From Euphorbia lathyris (Eukaryota; Streptophyta; Magnoliopsida; Malpighiales; Euphorbiaceae), in the NCBI RefSeq assembly GCF_963576675.1, contig NC_088917.1:75254610-75318609 (forward strand): 64,000 bases of DNA, given 5' to 3'. The position numbers and the translations under genes are program-made. Positions within the stretch are counted from its first letter, which is position 1. Each line of letters opens with the position of its first letter. This document shows, piece after piece, positions 31,560 through 42,547 of this stretch. Under the pieces are notes generated by a model. It saw only the letters and a program-made list of their open reading frames with translations. It ran no database searches and had not been told where the DNA came from.

Positions 31560-34500
31560 TCAAGAAAAACGCAAATGAAAAATATTACAGATGTCATCAT
31601 TGATAAACCTATGACAAAAAACAGGAGCTGAAGGCCACCAATTGATCACAGAGGAAGAGACTCCAAACTTTGCTAAAGCATCAGCAACACGATTCCCTTC
31701 CCTAAAGATGTGTGTAAAAATAATGTTCATCCTAGAGCAAATGCTGAGACAGTGCAATCACTCTTGCTGAATACTCCAAGGAACATCCATGGAACGAAGT
31801 CGAAGCAGATTAACTACGTACATAGAGTCTGACTCAACCCAAAGATGATGCCAATTTTTCTCCCAAGCAAGTTCAACTGCGAAAATAGCGGCTCTCAATT
31901 CAGCCATATAAGCAAAAGAAGGAGGGGTAGAAAAAGCAAAACAACCTTTGGAAAAGCCATGATAGTTACGAAAGATGCCGCCCGCTCCCGCCTCGCCAGG
32001 AGTACCAAAAGCAGAGCCATCCACATTGGCTTTAACCCAACCCGGAGGAGGTTTAAGCCAATGGACCAAAATAATGTTGGGAGCCGGAGGCGGCCTTGGA
32101 GAAGCCAGAAGATGGGATAAGATATCAGCATCTCTCCTTGAAGAGCAAAAACCTTTAGAAGAAGCAAATGACTCTCGAATCATTCGAAATAGGGTGATCT
32201 TTGAGTGTTGGATAGAAGGAGAAACCTCCTTAAAGGTTGCTTCATTCCTGCAATGCCAGATTAACCAGATGCAAGAGACAGCGGCAACACGCCAGATCAT
32301 TGACACCTGTGAGCCAAATGAATGCTACGAAGAGTGCTGAAGAAGTGGATGAATCAGGAATGACGAGGTAAAGCGCAGTCAAAATGAATCTCAAGGGCCC
32401 TCCACAGAGAATCTGCAAAAGCACAGCTAATCAATAAGTGGTTAATGGACTCAGCATCCCTACCACAAAGAATGCAACGAGAGGCAAAAGAGAAGCCTGG
32501 ACGCTGCAGGAGGTCATGAGTCGGAACCCTTCCATGCAAAACTCTCCAGTATGTGAAGGAATGAGAAGGGGGAGTGTGAGCATTCCAAACAAATTTATAC
32601 CAGTCCACTGAGTAGGAATGAGGACTGATAATCGAATAGTACTCTTTGGTAGAGAAAATACCCTTCGTAGAGGGCTGCCAAGCACACAAATCAAAATCAT
32701 CTCTACCCCTGTGAATAGATCGAATACTGTCTTGAACAACTGAAGGAAGAGTGCCTAAGTCAAGTCATTCCGAATTAACAAAAAAATCATCAACAGAATT
32801 AAAGCGTGAACGTTTATCCTGATGATCAAAACCCAATCTGTCCGCCACCGATGGAATGATCCATCGATCAGTCCAGAATTGAGCGTTGAAGACTGGACAA
32901 TCCACCAAAATGTCTGGTCCCAAATGGATGAATAAACAAACTTACAGGAAGACCAAATTGAGGAAGGAGCAATGGTAGCTTTAGGCAAACCAGAGACAAC
33001 CATAAATCTAGACTTCATCATAGAAATAGCAAGACTGTTGCCTTGAATTAAATCCCAACACATCTTCCCCAAGAGAGCCTGGTTAAAGATCCTAAAATCC
33101 TTAATGCCCAATCCACCACCCTCCAAACTTTTGCAACAAGTTTGTCAGGGAACCGTGATTAACTTCCTCTGATCAATACAACTCCTCCAAAGGAAATTCC
33201 TAACACTTCTATTGAGCTTTTTCAACAAACCCACTGGCCACTTATAGATCAAGAATGAATGAACCAGAGATCCAGTAATAGCAGACTTAATTAGAGTTAA
33301 ACATCCTGCAAAGGAGAGACAACTGCCTTTCCATTTGCTAAATTGAGATAGAAATTTGTCTGCAAGGCAGCTGAGGTGACGGGCCCTAAGAGCACCTTTA
33401 AATAGAGGGACTCCTAAGTAACTGAAGGGGAGAGAATCCAAACGGATGTCAAGACAGTTAGCAAGCCGAACCCTCCTTGGAGGACTCACCTGAGAACCAA
33501 AAAAGATAGCAGATTTATCCCAACTAACATGCTGACCGGATATTTGTCCATAGAGTAGGAAAAAATCCTTAAGAGCATGCACATTGCTCAAAGATGCCAC
33601 TCCAAAAATGAGCATGTCATCAGCAAAAAGAAGATGAGAGGGAAACAAATTTCCACCAGAATAATACATAGGAGAATAAGTACCCTCCCTAACCATTTTA
33701 GTAAGCCAACGAGAAAAAAAAATCCTCAGCAATGTCAAACAGTAGAGGAGAAAGGGGGTGCCATTGTCTAACCCCTCTAGAACAAGAAAAGTAACCCTTT
33801 GGAGAACCATTAATCATCAAAGAAATACGAGCAGATGCCAGAATGTTTAGGATCCAATCTCTGAAAGTGAGAGAAAAACCAAAGGAATCCAACACAACCA
33901 AGAGGAAGTTCCAATGTAAAGTATCAAAAGCCTTACGGATATAAATTTTTAAAGCCATGTGACCACCAAAACTTTTTCTGTCAAGCATATTAACTCCCTC
34001 AAAAGCTAAGGCAATGCACTGATGAATGCTTCTACCTTTAAGGAACCCATACTGGTTGGGAGAGACAATCCTTGCAGCAATAACTGCAAGGCGATCCGCA
34101 AGAATTTTTGAGATGATTTTGAAACCAAAGTTACTCATCACAATTGGACGAAAATTCTCAATTCTGTCAGCTTCAGCCACTTTAGGAATAAAGGCCATAA
34201 TACTAGAGTTTAAACCAGGCAGGATGCAACCATGATTAAAGAAAGCCTAAACCATATTGCAAACGTCCTTCCCAATAATATCCCAAAATAAGCGATAAAA
34301 GGTTCCCCCAAAACCATCAGGGCCAGGGGCACTGTCAGGATCCATTGAAAAGACCATGTCTTTAATGACTTCAATGGAAGGTTTAGAAATTAATTCCTCA
34401 TTTTCCAAAGAAGTTACTAATTTGGGAATTACCTCATTAATTGGAGAAAGATCGATATGGTCCCTAGAACTACGGAAGAGATTAGAGAAATAATCAATTA

Positions 34501-35588
34501 CATGATCAGATAATCTAGCCGTGTCTGAAGTGTGACCCCCATCGCCGATCCTTAAATGATGAATGTCGGCCCAAGTCTTTCTAACTTTAGCAGACCTTTG
34601 GGAAAAACTAGTGTTCCTATCCCCCAGTTTAAGCCACTTAACACGACTTTGCTCTCTGTACATCATCTCCTGCCGAAGAAGTTGTAAATCAAGATTGGAG
34701 CAGGCGGCAGAAGCAGCACTACTCAACTCCGGAGAATCACCTTGCTCAGAAATTTGCTTTTGAATATCGGCAAGATGAACTTCTGCCAGGTGGATATTAG
34801 AATCAATTCTGACAAACACGTTTTTATTCCAATCCCTGAGAATAGGCCTAAGAGTGCGAAGCTTATGATATAATAGTTGTGCAGGAGGGAGAGGGATGTG
34901 GGATGCGGTCCAGTGATTCACAATTACCCCCTTTAAGGAATCATTAATGGTCCACATGGCATGGAATCTGAACCTAGCAATCCTTGGTTCCCCAGTTCTG
35001 CATTCAGACACCAAAGCTCTATCCAGACGACATTCAATATGATCCGCCCCATGTCGACCATTGGACCAAGTAAACCTCTGACCCAAAGTATCAATATCAA
35101 TAAGATCATAATCATCAATAAAATTCCTGAATTCCCTGTAGGATCCAACAGCAGGAGGGGGACCAAGCTTCTCATGAGAGCCCGTAATAGCATTGAAGTC
35201 CCCAAGCACCAACCAATTATTATTTGGAAAGGCACAACTATAAAGAGAAGACCACAACTCCCTTCTTTCCGAAGCCAGGTTACTACCGTAGACAAAAGAG
35301 AGTACAAAAGATTTATCACCCAGCTGGTGCTGAACAGTAACAAGTTGAGCATGGGAAGAATGAAGAGAAAGAGAAGAAGCATCCTTAGTAAGAAGCCAAA
35401 GAGTCGGCGAATCCTTATCATTCCAGGAAAAAGAGAAAGACCCAGAGATCTTCAGCAGTGTCACTAAAACAAACAAGAGGTTCTGCAAGATACAAAAAAT
35501 CAGGACGATGTTGTAGGCACAGGAGCTTCAGGGCTCGTTGAGTGTGATCATTACCGATGCCCCTACAATTCCAATATAACACAATCAT
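31560..35588 (-). pseudogene. LINE ORF2: endonuclease, RT, zinc finger, RNase H
   Basis: Starts at ATG 35588 (YWNCRGIGN, endonuclease/exonuclease/phosphatase fold) and continues after a frameshift near 35490 through NWLVLGDFNAI and FTWSNGRHGADHI. The RT has FRPI, YGFLKGRSI and FADDMLIFG (about 33625). However, motif A reads ALKIYIRKAFDT, with Tyr (codon 33941-33943) in place of the catalytic Asp, and RQWHPLSP stands for RQGDPLSP. A CX2C zinc finger (CILCGRDAESINHLL) lies near 32440. RNase H (31560-32306) shows NVDGSAFG, AELRAAIFA and NRVADALAKFG. At least three stops (for example 34247 and 31758) and three or more frameshifts break it. Confidence 0.88.
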
Positions 35589-37099
35589 TGAAACCGCAGA
35601 GGCGGCTTGCTGTGCCGTTTACCACTGACCTCAAGGGGGATGATGTTGTCTTTTTGCTTCTTCCTTTTCTGGACTTTAGTCCAAGTCTTTTCCTTTGTAA
35701 CATTAACCACCTGCAAACAATCCCCATTTCCTGAATGCTCAATGATTCCCAAATTAGGAATATCAGAAACTTGAATATTGGGGTGAGAGAATTGCCAACC
35801 CAAGACTCCCATCTCTTTATCAAGTTGATAAGATGGAAAGCCAAGAGTAGGAGAAGCAGGGGCCGTGTCAGAATCAGAGTCAAGAACTGACTCATTAATC
35901 ATGTCCGAACTGTGGAGTACCAGCTGCAAGTCACAGTTATTAAGTTTGTCAGATTCCCCATTGGTAGGAGCCCTTTTAGAGGATTCACCAGTATCCATGT
36001 GAACTCCTGGCTTCCGTTTCCAAATACGAGTAACAGACCTACCTCGGGGCTCAGGAGATCCCATCTTCTGCTTTCCATTTCTTTGCTTTAGCTCAACATG
36101 CTCTTCACACCGAATGTTCCTCCTACAAGCTCCAGCAGAATGACCAATGGAATGGAAAATGGAGCATAAATTCGGAAGTCTTTCATATTCAAGAGAAATC
36201 CAATGCATTGAGGTGTCAGTATCCACCCTAAGCTTGTATTGAATTTCCTTAGAAAGCTCCACATCAATCAAGATACGAGCATAGTGACCCATTTCACCCT
36301 CCACAGTATTCTTATCAAAACGAAGGGGCACCCCAATCGCTCTTGAAATGCTTACCATGATCCGCTTATCCCAGAATTCCCAAGGAAGATTGTAGAATCT
36401 TACCCAGACTTGAGCAGAAGTGGATTTGTGAGAGTCTGGGTTAAATCCCGGGCTCTAAAGAATGAAGCGCATAATCCCCGATCTAAGTGCAATGGCACCA
36501 TGAGTCCAAACAGATTGGAGAGTTTCTGCAGACGAAAGAATGGTGTGATAAAAACCTCTACCTAGAGAAATCAATTTCCAATTAGGAGAACAACCCCAAA
36601 TAGAAGAAAGTTTGGCTTTCAAGTCCGGCTCTTTCCAAGGAGTTTCCCCTTTAGCAAGAGTGATTCGCCTGATAATAGAATGCTTACAAAGATTGAGTCT
36701 TTCATTGTAAATATCCTGTTGTATTTTGACGGCTTTAAATCCGCCTTCTTCGATTATAAGATATCGATCCACAGGGGGAGGATCATCCGGAGAAATAGCC
36801 ACAGAAGGAGCATTACCAACAAGGATAGCCGCATAGGACCTAGGCCCAGAAGAAGGCCCGAGTCTCGAAGTAGGGCTAACCGTAACATTACTAGATCCAG
36901 GCAAGGCATTTTTTAAAAAAGAAGATCTAGAAAAAGGTGGGCAATGGAACAATCTATCTCCATCAAATCTGCTAGAATCAACCCAGCAACAAGCCTTACA
37001 AGCACTAGCAAACAAATCAAGCCAAACAACAAGTTGTACAAACCCAAGCAAACAAATCAAGCCGCCAAACCAAAATTTAAAGACAAATTTTTGATCCAC
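35585..37099 (-). pseudogene. LINE ORF1: DUF4283-like, nucleic-acid binding
   Basis: One frame with a single TAG at 36455-36457, probably a former Trp codon. N-terminal basic/Ser region, then the RITLAKGETPWKEPDLKAKL and WVRFYNLPWEFW blocks typical of plant LINE ORF1 (DUF4283), then a knuckle CSIFHSIGHSAGAC whose second Cys is Phe, so zinc binding is doubtful. The ORF1 stop and ORF2 ATG overlap in ATGA at 35585-35588. The protein would coat the LINE RNA. The start is uncertain; Met 37099 is the most upstream in frame. Confidence 0.8.
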
Positions 37100-37576
37100 T
37101 TGTTTTCTGGCTTATTTGCTCTTATAACCTAATTTTATTATTATTATTGTTGATTTTATTAAATTAAAAAGCTTTAATTAATAAAACTTTGCAACAGGCT
37201 CATATCCTCGCAAGAGAGAAAACCACGACAAACAAACAGGGAAAGGGGCGGCGCAACGGCGAACGACGACGGTGACCCAAGATAAGCAAGGATCTGCGGC
37301 GGACGAAGGGACGACGCCAGTCAGAGATGAGCGGCAAGCACAGATCCGCGAAGGAGAACCGTGAACAAACAGGGAATAACCTCACCACCCACAGAAGGAC
37401 GGGTCGACAGGAGAGAGGAGGGCCGATTGGAGCGAGGACGAGAGATGAGGAGCGGAGGTGCGAAAAAAGAAGGGCGGCGGCAGACAGGGGCCAAACCCTA
37501 GCAGAGCCAATCGTCCTTTTCAAGCCTCAAGAATGATGTTCTTCTTTTGTATATTATAATATAAGATCAAAAAACC
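37100..37576 (-). promoter_or_regulatory. LINE 5' region, GC-rich, presumed internal promoter
   Basis: 37200-37530 is the most GC-rich stretch nearby, with GCTAGGGTTT on the minus strand, common in plant 5' leaders. Plant LINEs carry their promoter internally. The 107-codon minus frame here looks like low-complexity leader, not a gene. Confidence 0.45.
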
Positions 37577-37739
37577 CCTAAAGGTATGTTAACATCACTA
37601 TTATATGGTATTCAATTGTCTTCAACCCTTCTAAACCCTTTCTTACTTCGACATCGAAACAAGTTCGTCGGACGTCAGCCCCTCTCTGATTTTCTGTTCT
37701 TTCTCACATGTGATCTAAAGAAGGATCCTGAGGACATTT
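37577..37739 (+). repeat. decayed Tat-like LTR, right part
   Basis: Begins with the right copy of the LINE duplication. CTTCGACATCG...GTCGGACGTCAGCCCCTCTC resembles the end of the 12625-type LTR read on its sense strand. It probably ends near 37710. Then the next element begins at TGTTG. Confidence 0.5.
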
Positions 37740-38550
37740 TGTTGAAACACAGTTCCACATTAATTTTGATTATGACAAAAATATTAAAAGAAATTAATAT
37801 CTCCATAATTAATAACACATTAAAACTAAATGTTAATTTATTTAGACTAATGTGTTTGTTAAGTGTTTGATGAATTAAGTATAAAATTAAAAGAAATGAT
37901 TAAAGGCCCATGGATCAAAAGCCCATGAATCCAAAGTCCTTGGATCAGCTTTAGCCCAACAGCCAGAAGGATCTAAAAGCTCTAAACAACTGTCTCAAAG
38001 ACAAGATGAATTCAGAGGACAAATAATCAAGGCACGTGAGACAAGTTCAGACGTTGACTCTGTGCAACTGACAATGCCTCACCATATAAGGAAAGATTCA
38101 GAAACTCCAAACGGCTTGTCCCCTGGTCAACCTGGAACCTTTGCCTGATTTGGCAAGACAAGCAGTCTGCCTCTGACCAAGATCTGAAGCAAGGCGCAAC
38201 AGACAAATTAATGGAAAAGAAAAGGAAGTCTATTGGCTGTGTACACTGGGCTCTGAGGATGAAAGGGGCATGAGAGTCGTTTCCCTCCAACAGTTATTTT
38301 GAAATTCGAAATGACCAAAGCCTTGAAGTGTCACTATAAAAGCCCCATCACTTGCTACATTGGAACTCGATCTTCAACGTTGAAATTCAGAGAGAATCAT
38401 TCTTAAAGATCCAAAGCAAAGCAAAAATCAGTTACACAATTATTATACTCATATGTGTAATATTTCTAAGCTCACTCATTGTATTCTGAGTCAGAACAAA
38501 ACCATCAATAGATTAGAATAGTTCGAAAGCTCTTTTGTGTGTTCGGTATT
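37740..38550 (+). repeat. divergent, truncated LTR of the SIRE-type family
   Basis: Starts TGTTGAAACACAG, like the 41138 LTR, and shows the same order of blocks: ATTAATAACACATT, then CCCATGGATC, then a TTTCCCTCCAACAGTTATTT block and a TATA box (ACTATAAAAG, about 38333). Similarity fades near 38550. Much older than the copies at 41138 and 50102. Confidence 0.7.
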
Positions 38551-38559
38551 AAGCAAACA

Positions 38560-39060
38560 GATAGGGGGCTGAAGATCGGCAAACCCTCTCTGACGCATAA
38601 GTCAGTATGTGAATATAGAACTTAGAGAGAATGTAATAGTATTTAAGTATTTAGAATTGTGTACCTTCCTTCTTGAACTTGACTCCTATTTATAGATATT
38701 TGAGTTTGTGCTTAGACACACGTGCCATCACTAGATTGGTTCGGAATCTAAATTCCCACACTAGGTGACTTTGGCGTGTGTTTGAGATCCAAGGCCTTTT
38801 CTCCTTGCTGCTTCTATCAGAAGCCTTTGGGACCCTGAGTGGGCCGGCCAAAAGTATGGGATAATGGGCCCATACAAACCTTTCGGGGCTCATTCTATAT
38901 TATATACTATATCACCCACTACCCGATGTCATCCCTACTTTGACCCGACTTCTCCCAACTATCCTTTTCATACCTTTAGTCAACTTAATGCCCTCATCAT
39001 TTGACATTTTCTTTTTAACACGTGATATAACATGTGTCTCATTTTATATATCCAACAAAT
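38560..39060 (-). repeat. LTR-like remnant, Tat style, minus orientation
   Basis: GGGGGCTGAAGATCGGCAAA...AAGTCAGTATG resembles the start of the 1021 and 12625 LTRs. The minus strand has TATAAATAGG at about 38690. No partner or duplication identified. Confidence 0.45.
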
Positions 39061-39290
39061 TCTATTGAGGAATAAGATGTTATTGAATGTAATTGGACAA
39101 GAACATACGTGATTCCGAACTTTTAAAATCCTAATCATATAAATTTAGAATTGTTTGCAAAAGCCAGTTGGGGCAGCCAGTTCAATGTGCATGCATAAAA
39201 ACATAGAAGATAGATAGATTTTGATTGAGATACATGTTGGAAAATTTATATATATAAATGAAATTAGTATAAATTCCAATAGTCATCCTA

Positions 39291-39390
39291 GTTCATGAAC
39301 AGTTGTGTTCGTTCATGATTAGTCGTGTCAGTTCATGAACAGTCTTGTTCGTTCATGAATAGTCGTGTTCATTAGAGAACAGACATGTCC
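39291..39390. repeat. 20 bp tandem repeat, five copies
   Basis: Exact 20-base period, consensus GTTCATGAACAGTCGTGTTC with the palindrome GTTCATGAAC at the start of most units. It sits about 110 bp upstream of a TATA candidate, an arrangement seen in LTR enhancers. Confidence 0.85.
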
Positions 39391-40283
39391 ATTCAAGTTC
39401 TATATATACATGATGGAGCTATCAGATTGAATACACTTGGAAAAATTATTCTCTAAATATTTCTTGTCTCTGTATGTGTTGTTTTGTTCTACTCCGGTGA
39501 TAGCTATTATACACTCGGTAAGAGTTCGCTTGCGTATCTGTTGTATCCTGGGAGACCATTGTCAATAGCGACAACATCTGTCTTAAGGAAAACTGCTAAT
39601 ACAGGCTTCAGATTTGTCTAAACTCTTTCCTTTTTAATTTCTTATTTACTGTTCATGTTTTCTTTCTGTGTTTGTTTGTTTTTGGTTTAATCATTTCTAA
39701 CATTCTTAAGACAGACTACTATTTTGTTTTATGATTTCTAAAAATACACAGAAATTTTTATACAAGGTTTGTTTCAAAAGTTTTTTTTTATTTGAATAAA
39801 AAAAACAGAAACTTAGTCAGATGCTCTTTATCTTAGCAACATTTTTTTTTTCGTTTATAGTTTAACTGGAACAATGCTCTATGGTGATATTTTATATGTC
39901 AGTAGCAATTTTTTTAGTTTCAGAAGTATAAAGCTTTATGGTATATTGGTCTCTTTTTAATACATGATCTGTTTTTTTGTTTTTTTAGGCTTGATACATG
40001 TTATTCAAAGTGTTTTTACAATCAGTACATAGGAAAATATGGTTTGTAATTAACCCATTGAAACTTTTATTGATATTCATGATATAGTTGTGATAATTAG
40101 ATTATAATTTGGTGTTATGGTTATTGGTTTACTATTCTGTTTTTTTAGTGCAGTTTTTAAAAAAAAAACTAAAACTAAAACTACAGATTGGAAAAAAAAA
40201 GTTACAGTTTGTTTGAAACAGATTATTGTTTTTTGTTTCTAACTTAATCTGTTTGAAATTTCAGAGAAAAAAAAAAGAAAAAA

Positions 40284-40371
40284 TGGTTGAGATTGACAAC
40301 ACAAATGTATCCAATCTTTGATGGCATTGACAACACAAATGTATCCAATCTTTGATGGCATTGACAACACA
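40284..40371. repeat. patchwork junction, 34 bp unit in two and a half copies
   Basis: The unit ATTGACAACACAAATGTATCC plus AATCTTTGATGGC repeats twice and then a third begins. The second half matches the word ATCTTTGATGGCAT in the adjoining element (about 40430 and 49390). The first half is host sequence. See findings. Confidence 0.75.
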
Positions 40372-41137
40372 AGTGCTGTTGATATCCGTATTAGTCCTGA
40401 GGTCCTCAGCAACGGTGCTCCTATCTTTGATGGCATAGACGAAAGTGTTGATCGTTTGAAGACCTTCTCTGCTGAGCTCTCCAGAGCTGTTCTTTTGGAT
40501 TCCTTCAAGTTGCCTCCACCCGGTGCTGGCAAAACGGGGGAGAAGAAAGATCAGCTCAGAACTCAAGCTGAAGGCAGTCAGCAAAAGAAGAAGAAATAGA
40601 TAAAAAAAAAAAACTTAGTTAAATCAGAAGCTAAGTTTACACTTAGCTTATTTCTTCCTTCTTATAACATGTATTATGTATGCTGACTATCCTATGTTAT
40701 TTAATACAATACATGCATGCATTGTCGACTCAACTTGTGTTATTTATCCTTTCATGCTAAGTATTATGAATGCATCTTCTAAGTACAAATTGAACTCAGT
40801 AAACGAGTAAAATACCTGCTGAATGTATGCTGCGTAAAAATTAATGATTGATCTTGTCTAAAATCAACCATTGAACAAATTAATTACTCAGCGCTCTTTT
40901 ACTATACTACATTTCCGCTAAAACTGAGTAAAATAGAATATATCCCACAAGCTGACCTATACTTGAAAACTGATCTTAGACTTATTCAATTAAACCTTAA
41001 AATGTTTAGAATAAAACTAAGTCAGTAGCTCAACCCTTATGGGGAAGTTTACTTAGTCAAATAGGTCAACTATCATGGGGGAGCTCAATGCTGAGTTCCT
41101 TGCTGAATAGTTTTGCCAACATCAAAATGGGGGAGTT
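40372..41137 (+). pseudogene. 3' internal end of a SIRE-type element (second copy)
   Basis: Nearly identical to 49340-50101: the last about 75 codons of ORF3 (ADIRISPEVLSNGAPIFDGI to the lysine-rich tail, stop at 40599), the 3' UTR and the purine tract AAAATGGGGGAG. It abuts the 41138 LTR on its left, exactly as an element's own 3' end would. The remaining 5' part of this copy is missing. Confidence 0.9.
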
Positions 41138-42485
41138 TGTTGAAACACCTTTCCACAGGATTTTGATTTGACAAAATTATTTAAGTACAATTAAATATTC
41201 TATAACACACTAAGTTTAAATGCTTTGATTTATTGTTACTAATGTGTGTGTTCAATGTTGAGTTTATAATTGTTACAAGACATAAAGATCATAAGGCCCA
41301 AGCCCTATATGAAAGTCAAAGCCCAAGTTAAACAAGGCCAAGATCACTCAGCCCGCGTATTACAAAACGCTGCCGTTGAGTATTGAAACGCAGCTCAGCA
41401 ATGAAGGATCCAGAAGATCCACGTAGATAACTTCGGTAAGAAGCTGCTGAGCTGTCTCGACAAAACGTACAAGACAGCCGCTGACCACAAAGCAACTTCC
41501 AGACCAAGTATTTCCTCTTTTGGTAAAGAACAGAAGACGCAGGAAGCTGTCTGTTTGACATTACCAGATTTGGAGGAACATACTGCCACACTGACCGAAG
41601 AACAGAAGATGCTAGAATCTGATTGGCTAAGAGAACTGCTGAACAGACTGAGTGAAAACGACATGAAGCCGTTTCCCTCCAACGGTTATTTCAAAATTCG
41701 AAATAACCAGAAGCTCTCACAGCTCTCTATAAATAGAGCATTCAGAATCCTTATTCAATACAGAACTTTGAGCAAAAGTCGTTACGCTGACCAAACGTAT
41801 ACAAAAGTTCTGCATCCAAAAGCAAAGCAAATCTTACACGACAATTTTCACATCTGTGTAAGAGTCTAGAGTGATTGATCCTCAATCATCTAAGGTGTTC
41901 TAGCAATTGTTGTTTAGGGCAAATCTTAATCATTTCTAGAATTAGAAAGGAGAAGCTGAGTACTCGGTTTTAGTACTTAGTGAATTAGAGTAGAAGTGAG
42001 TAGAGGTATAGAGGAAGGTACTCTTGTTATACTCAGCTTCTGATTTGTAAAGGGTTTTTGAGTCTCTACCTTTAAAGAGCTCAATAGTGAATTGGAAATC
42101 TCGGAACGTGTTCCGGGGACAGGACGTAGGCTTAGAAGAAGCCGAACCTGGATAACTCCGCTGAGTGAAGTATCTCTAACCCTTAACTCCTTAATACATT
42201 GCTTGCTTAAAACAAACTAAAACTGACCAAGTAAAAGAGGTCAAGCTGAGTTGTGCGCTGCAAACGACTTAGTTCAGGAATAGACTCTAAGTGCTATTTC
42301 CTGACTTAAGCAACGAAACTGACCTAGTCACCAGTTGACTAAGCCAGTGTCTTGCTGATTGCTCAGTGCCGCTGTCATATACTTTCTTCTTAAGAAAAAG
42401 AAGTTTGCCCTAATTATTTAAAAAGGGTAAAATAGTTCCTAACCCCCCCTTGGAACTATCTTTGCAACCTTACAAGGGACCAACA
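41138..42485 (+). repeat. LTR, left (1348 bp)
   Basis: TGTTG...CAACA ends. TATA box TATAAATA at 41728-41735 inside the palindromic word CTCTATAAATAGAG. It serves as the 5' LTR of the complete element and the 3' LTR of the truncated copy to its left. Confidence 0.94.
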
Positions 42486-42487
42486 AG

Positions 42488-42499
42488 TGGTATCAGAGC
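42488..42499 (+). promoter_or_regulatory. primer binding site, initiator tRNA-Met type
   Basis: TGGTATCAGAGC two bases after the LTR. Confidence 0.93.
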
Positions 42500-42547
42500 T
42501 TAAAAGCTCATTACTAAAGGTTTAACAACCTTGAGTTGATCCATACC

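Larger units (their letters stand above)
31389..37576 (-). mobile_element. LINE (L1-like non-LTR retrotransposon), near full length
   Basis: An 11 bp target duplication CCTAAAGGTAT (31378-31388 and 37577-37587) brackets a minus-strand element. It has a GC-rich 5' region, ORF1 with a DUF4283-like domain, ORF2 with endonuclease, RT, zinc finger and RNase H, a short 3' UTR and a TATATATAAAAA tail. Length 6188 bp. Several stops, frameshifts and active-site losses make it dead, but the order is complete. Confidence 0.88.
39235..40371 (+). repeat. LTR and leader of an unidentified copia-like relic
   Basis: TGTTGGAAAATTT start, a 20 bp repeat block, a TATATATAC TATA candidate near 39403, then a leader with CTTAAGGAAAACTGCTAATA and a long AT-rich tract. 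At 40284 it reaches an ATG opening MVEIDNTNVSN, like a gag start. It then runs into the patchwork junction with the SIRE-type fragment. Confidence 0.4.

Noticed and set aside
31845..32340. Plus-strand frames of 91 and 121 codons
   Set aside because: Antisense to the LINE RNase H domain, which explains the open frames.
37200..37523. 107-codon minus-strand Arg/Ser/Leu-rich frame as a gene
   Set aside because: Lies in the GC-rich LINE 5' region; low complexity and no recognised domain.
39291..39390. Regular 20 bp repeats as a CRISPR array
   Set aside because: No spacers between repeats and a plant nuclear context; it is a plain tandem repeat in an LTR.
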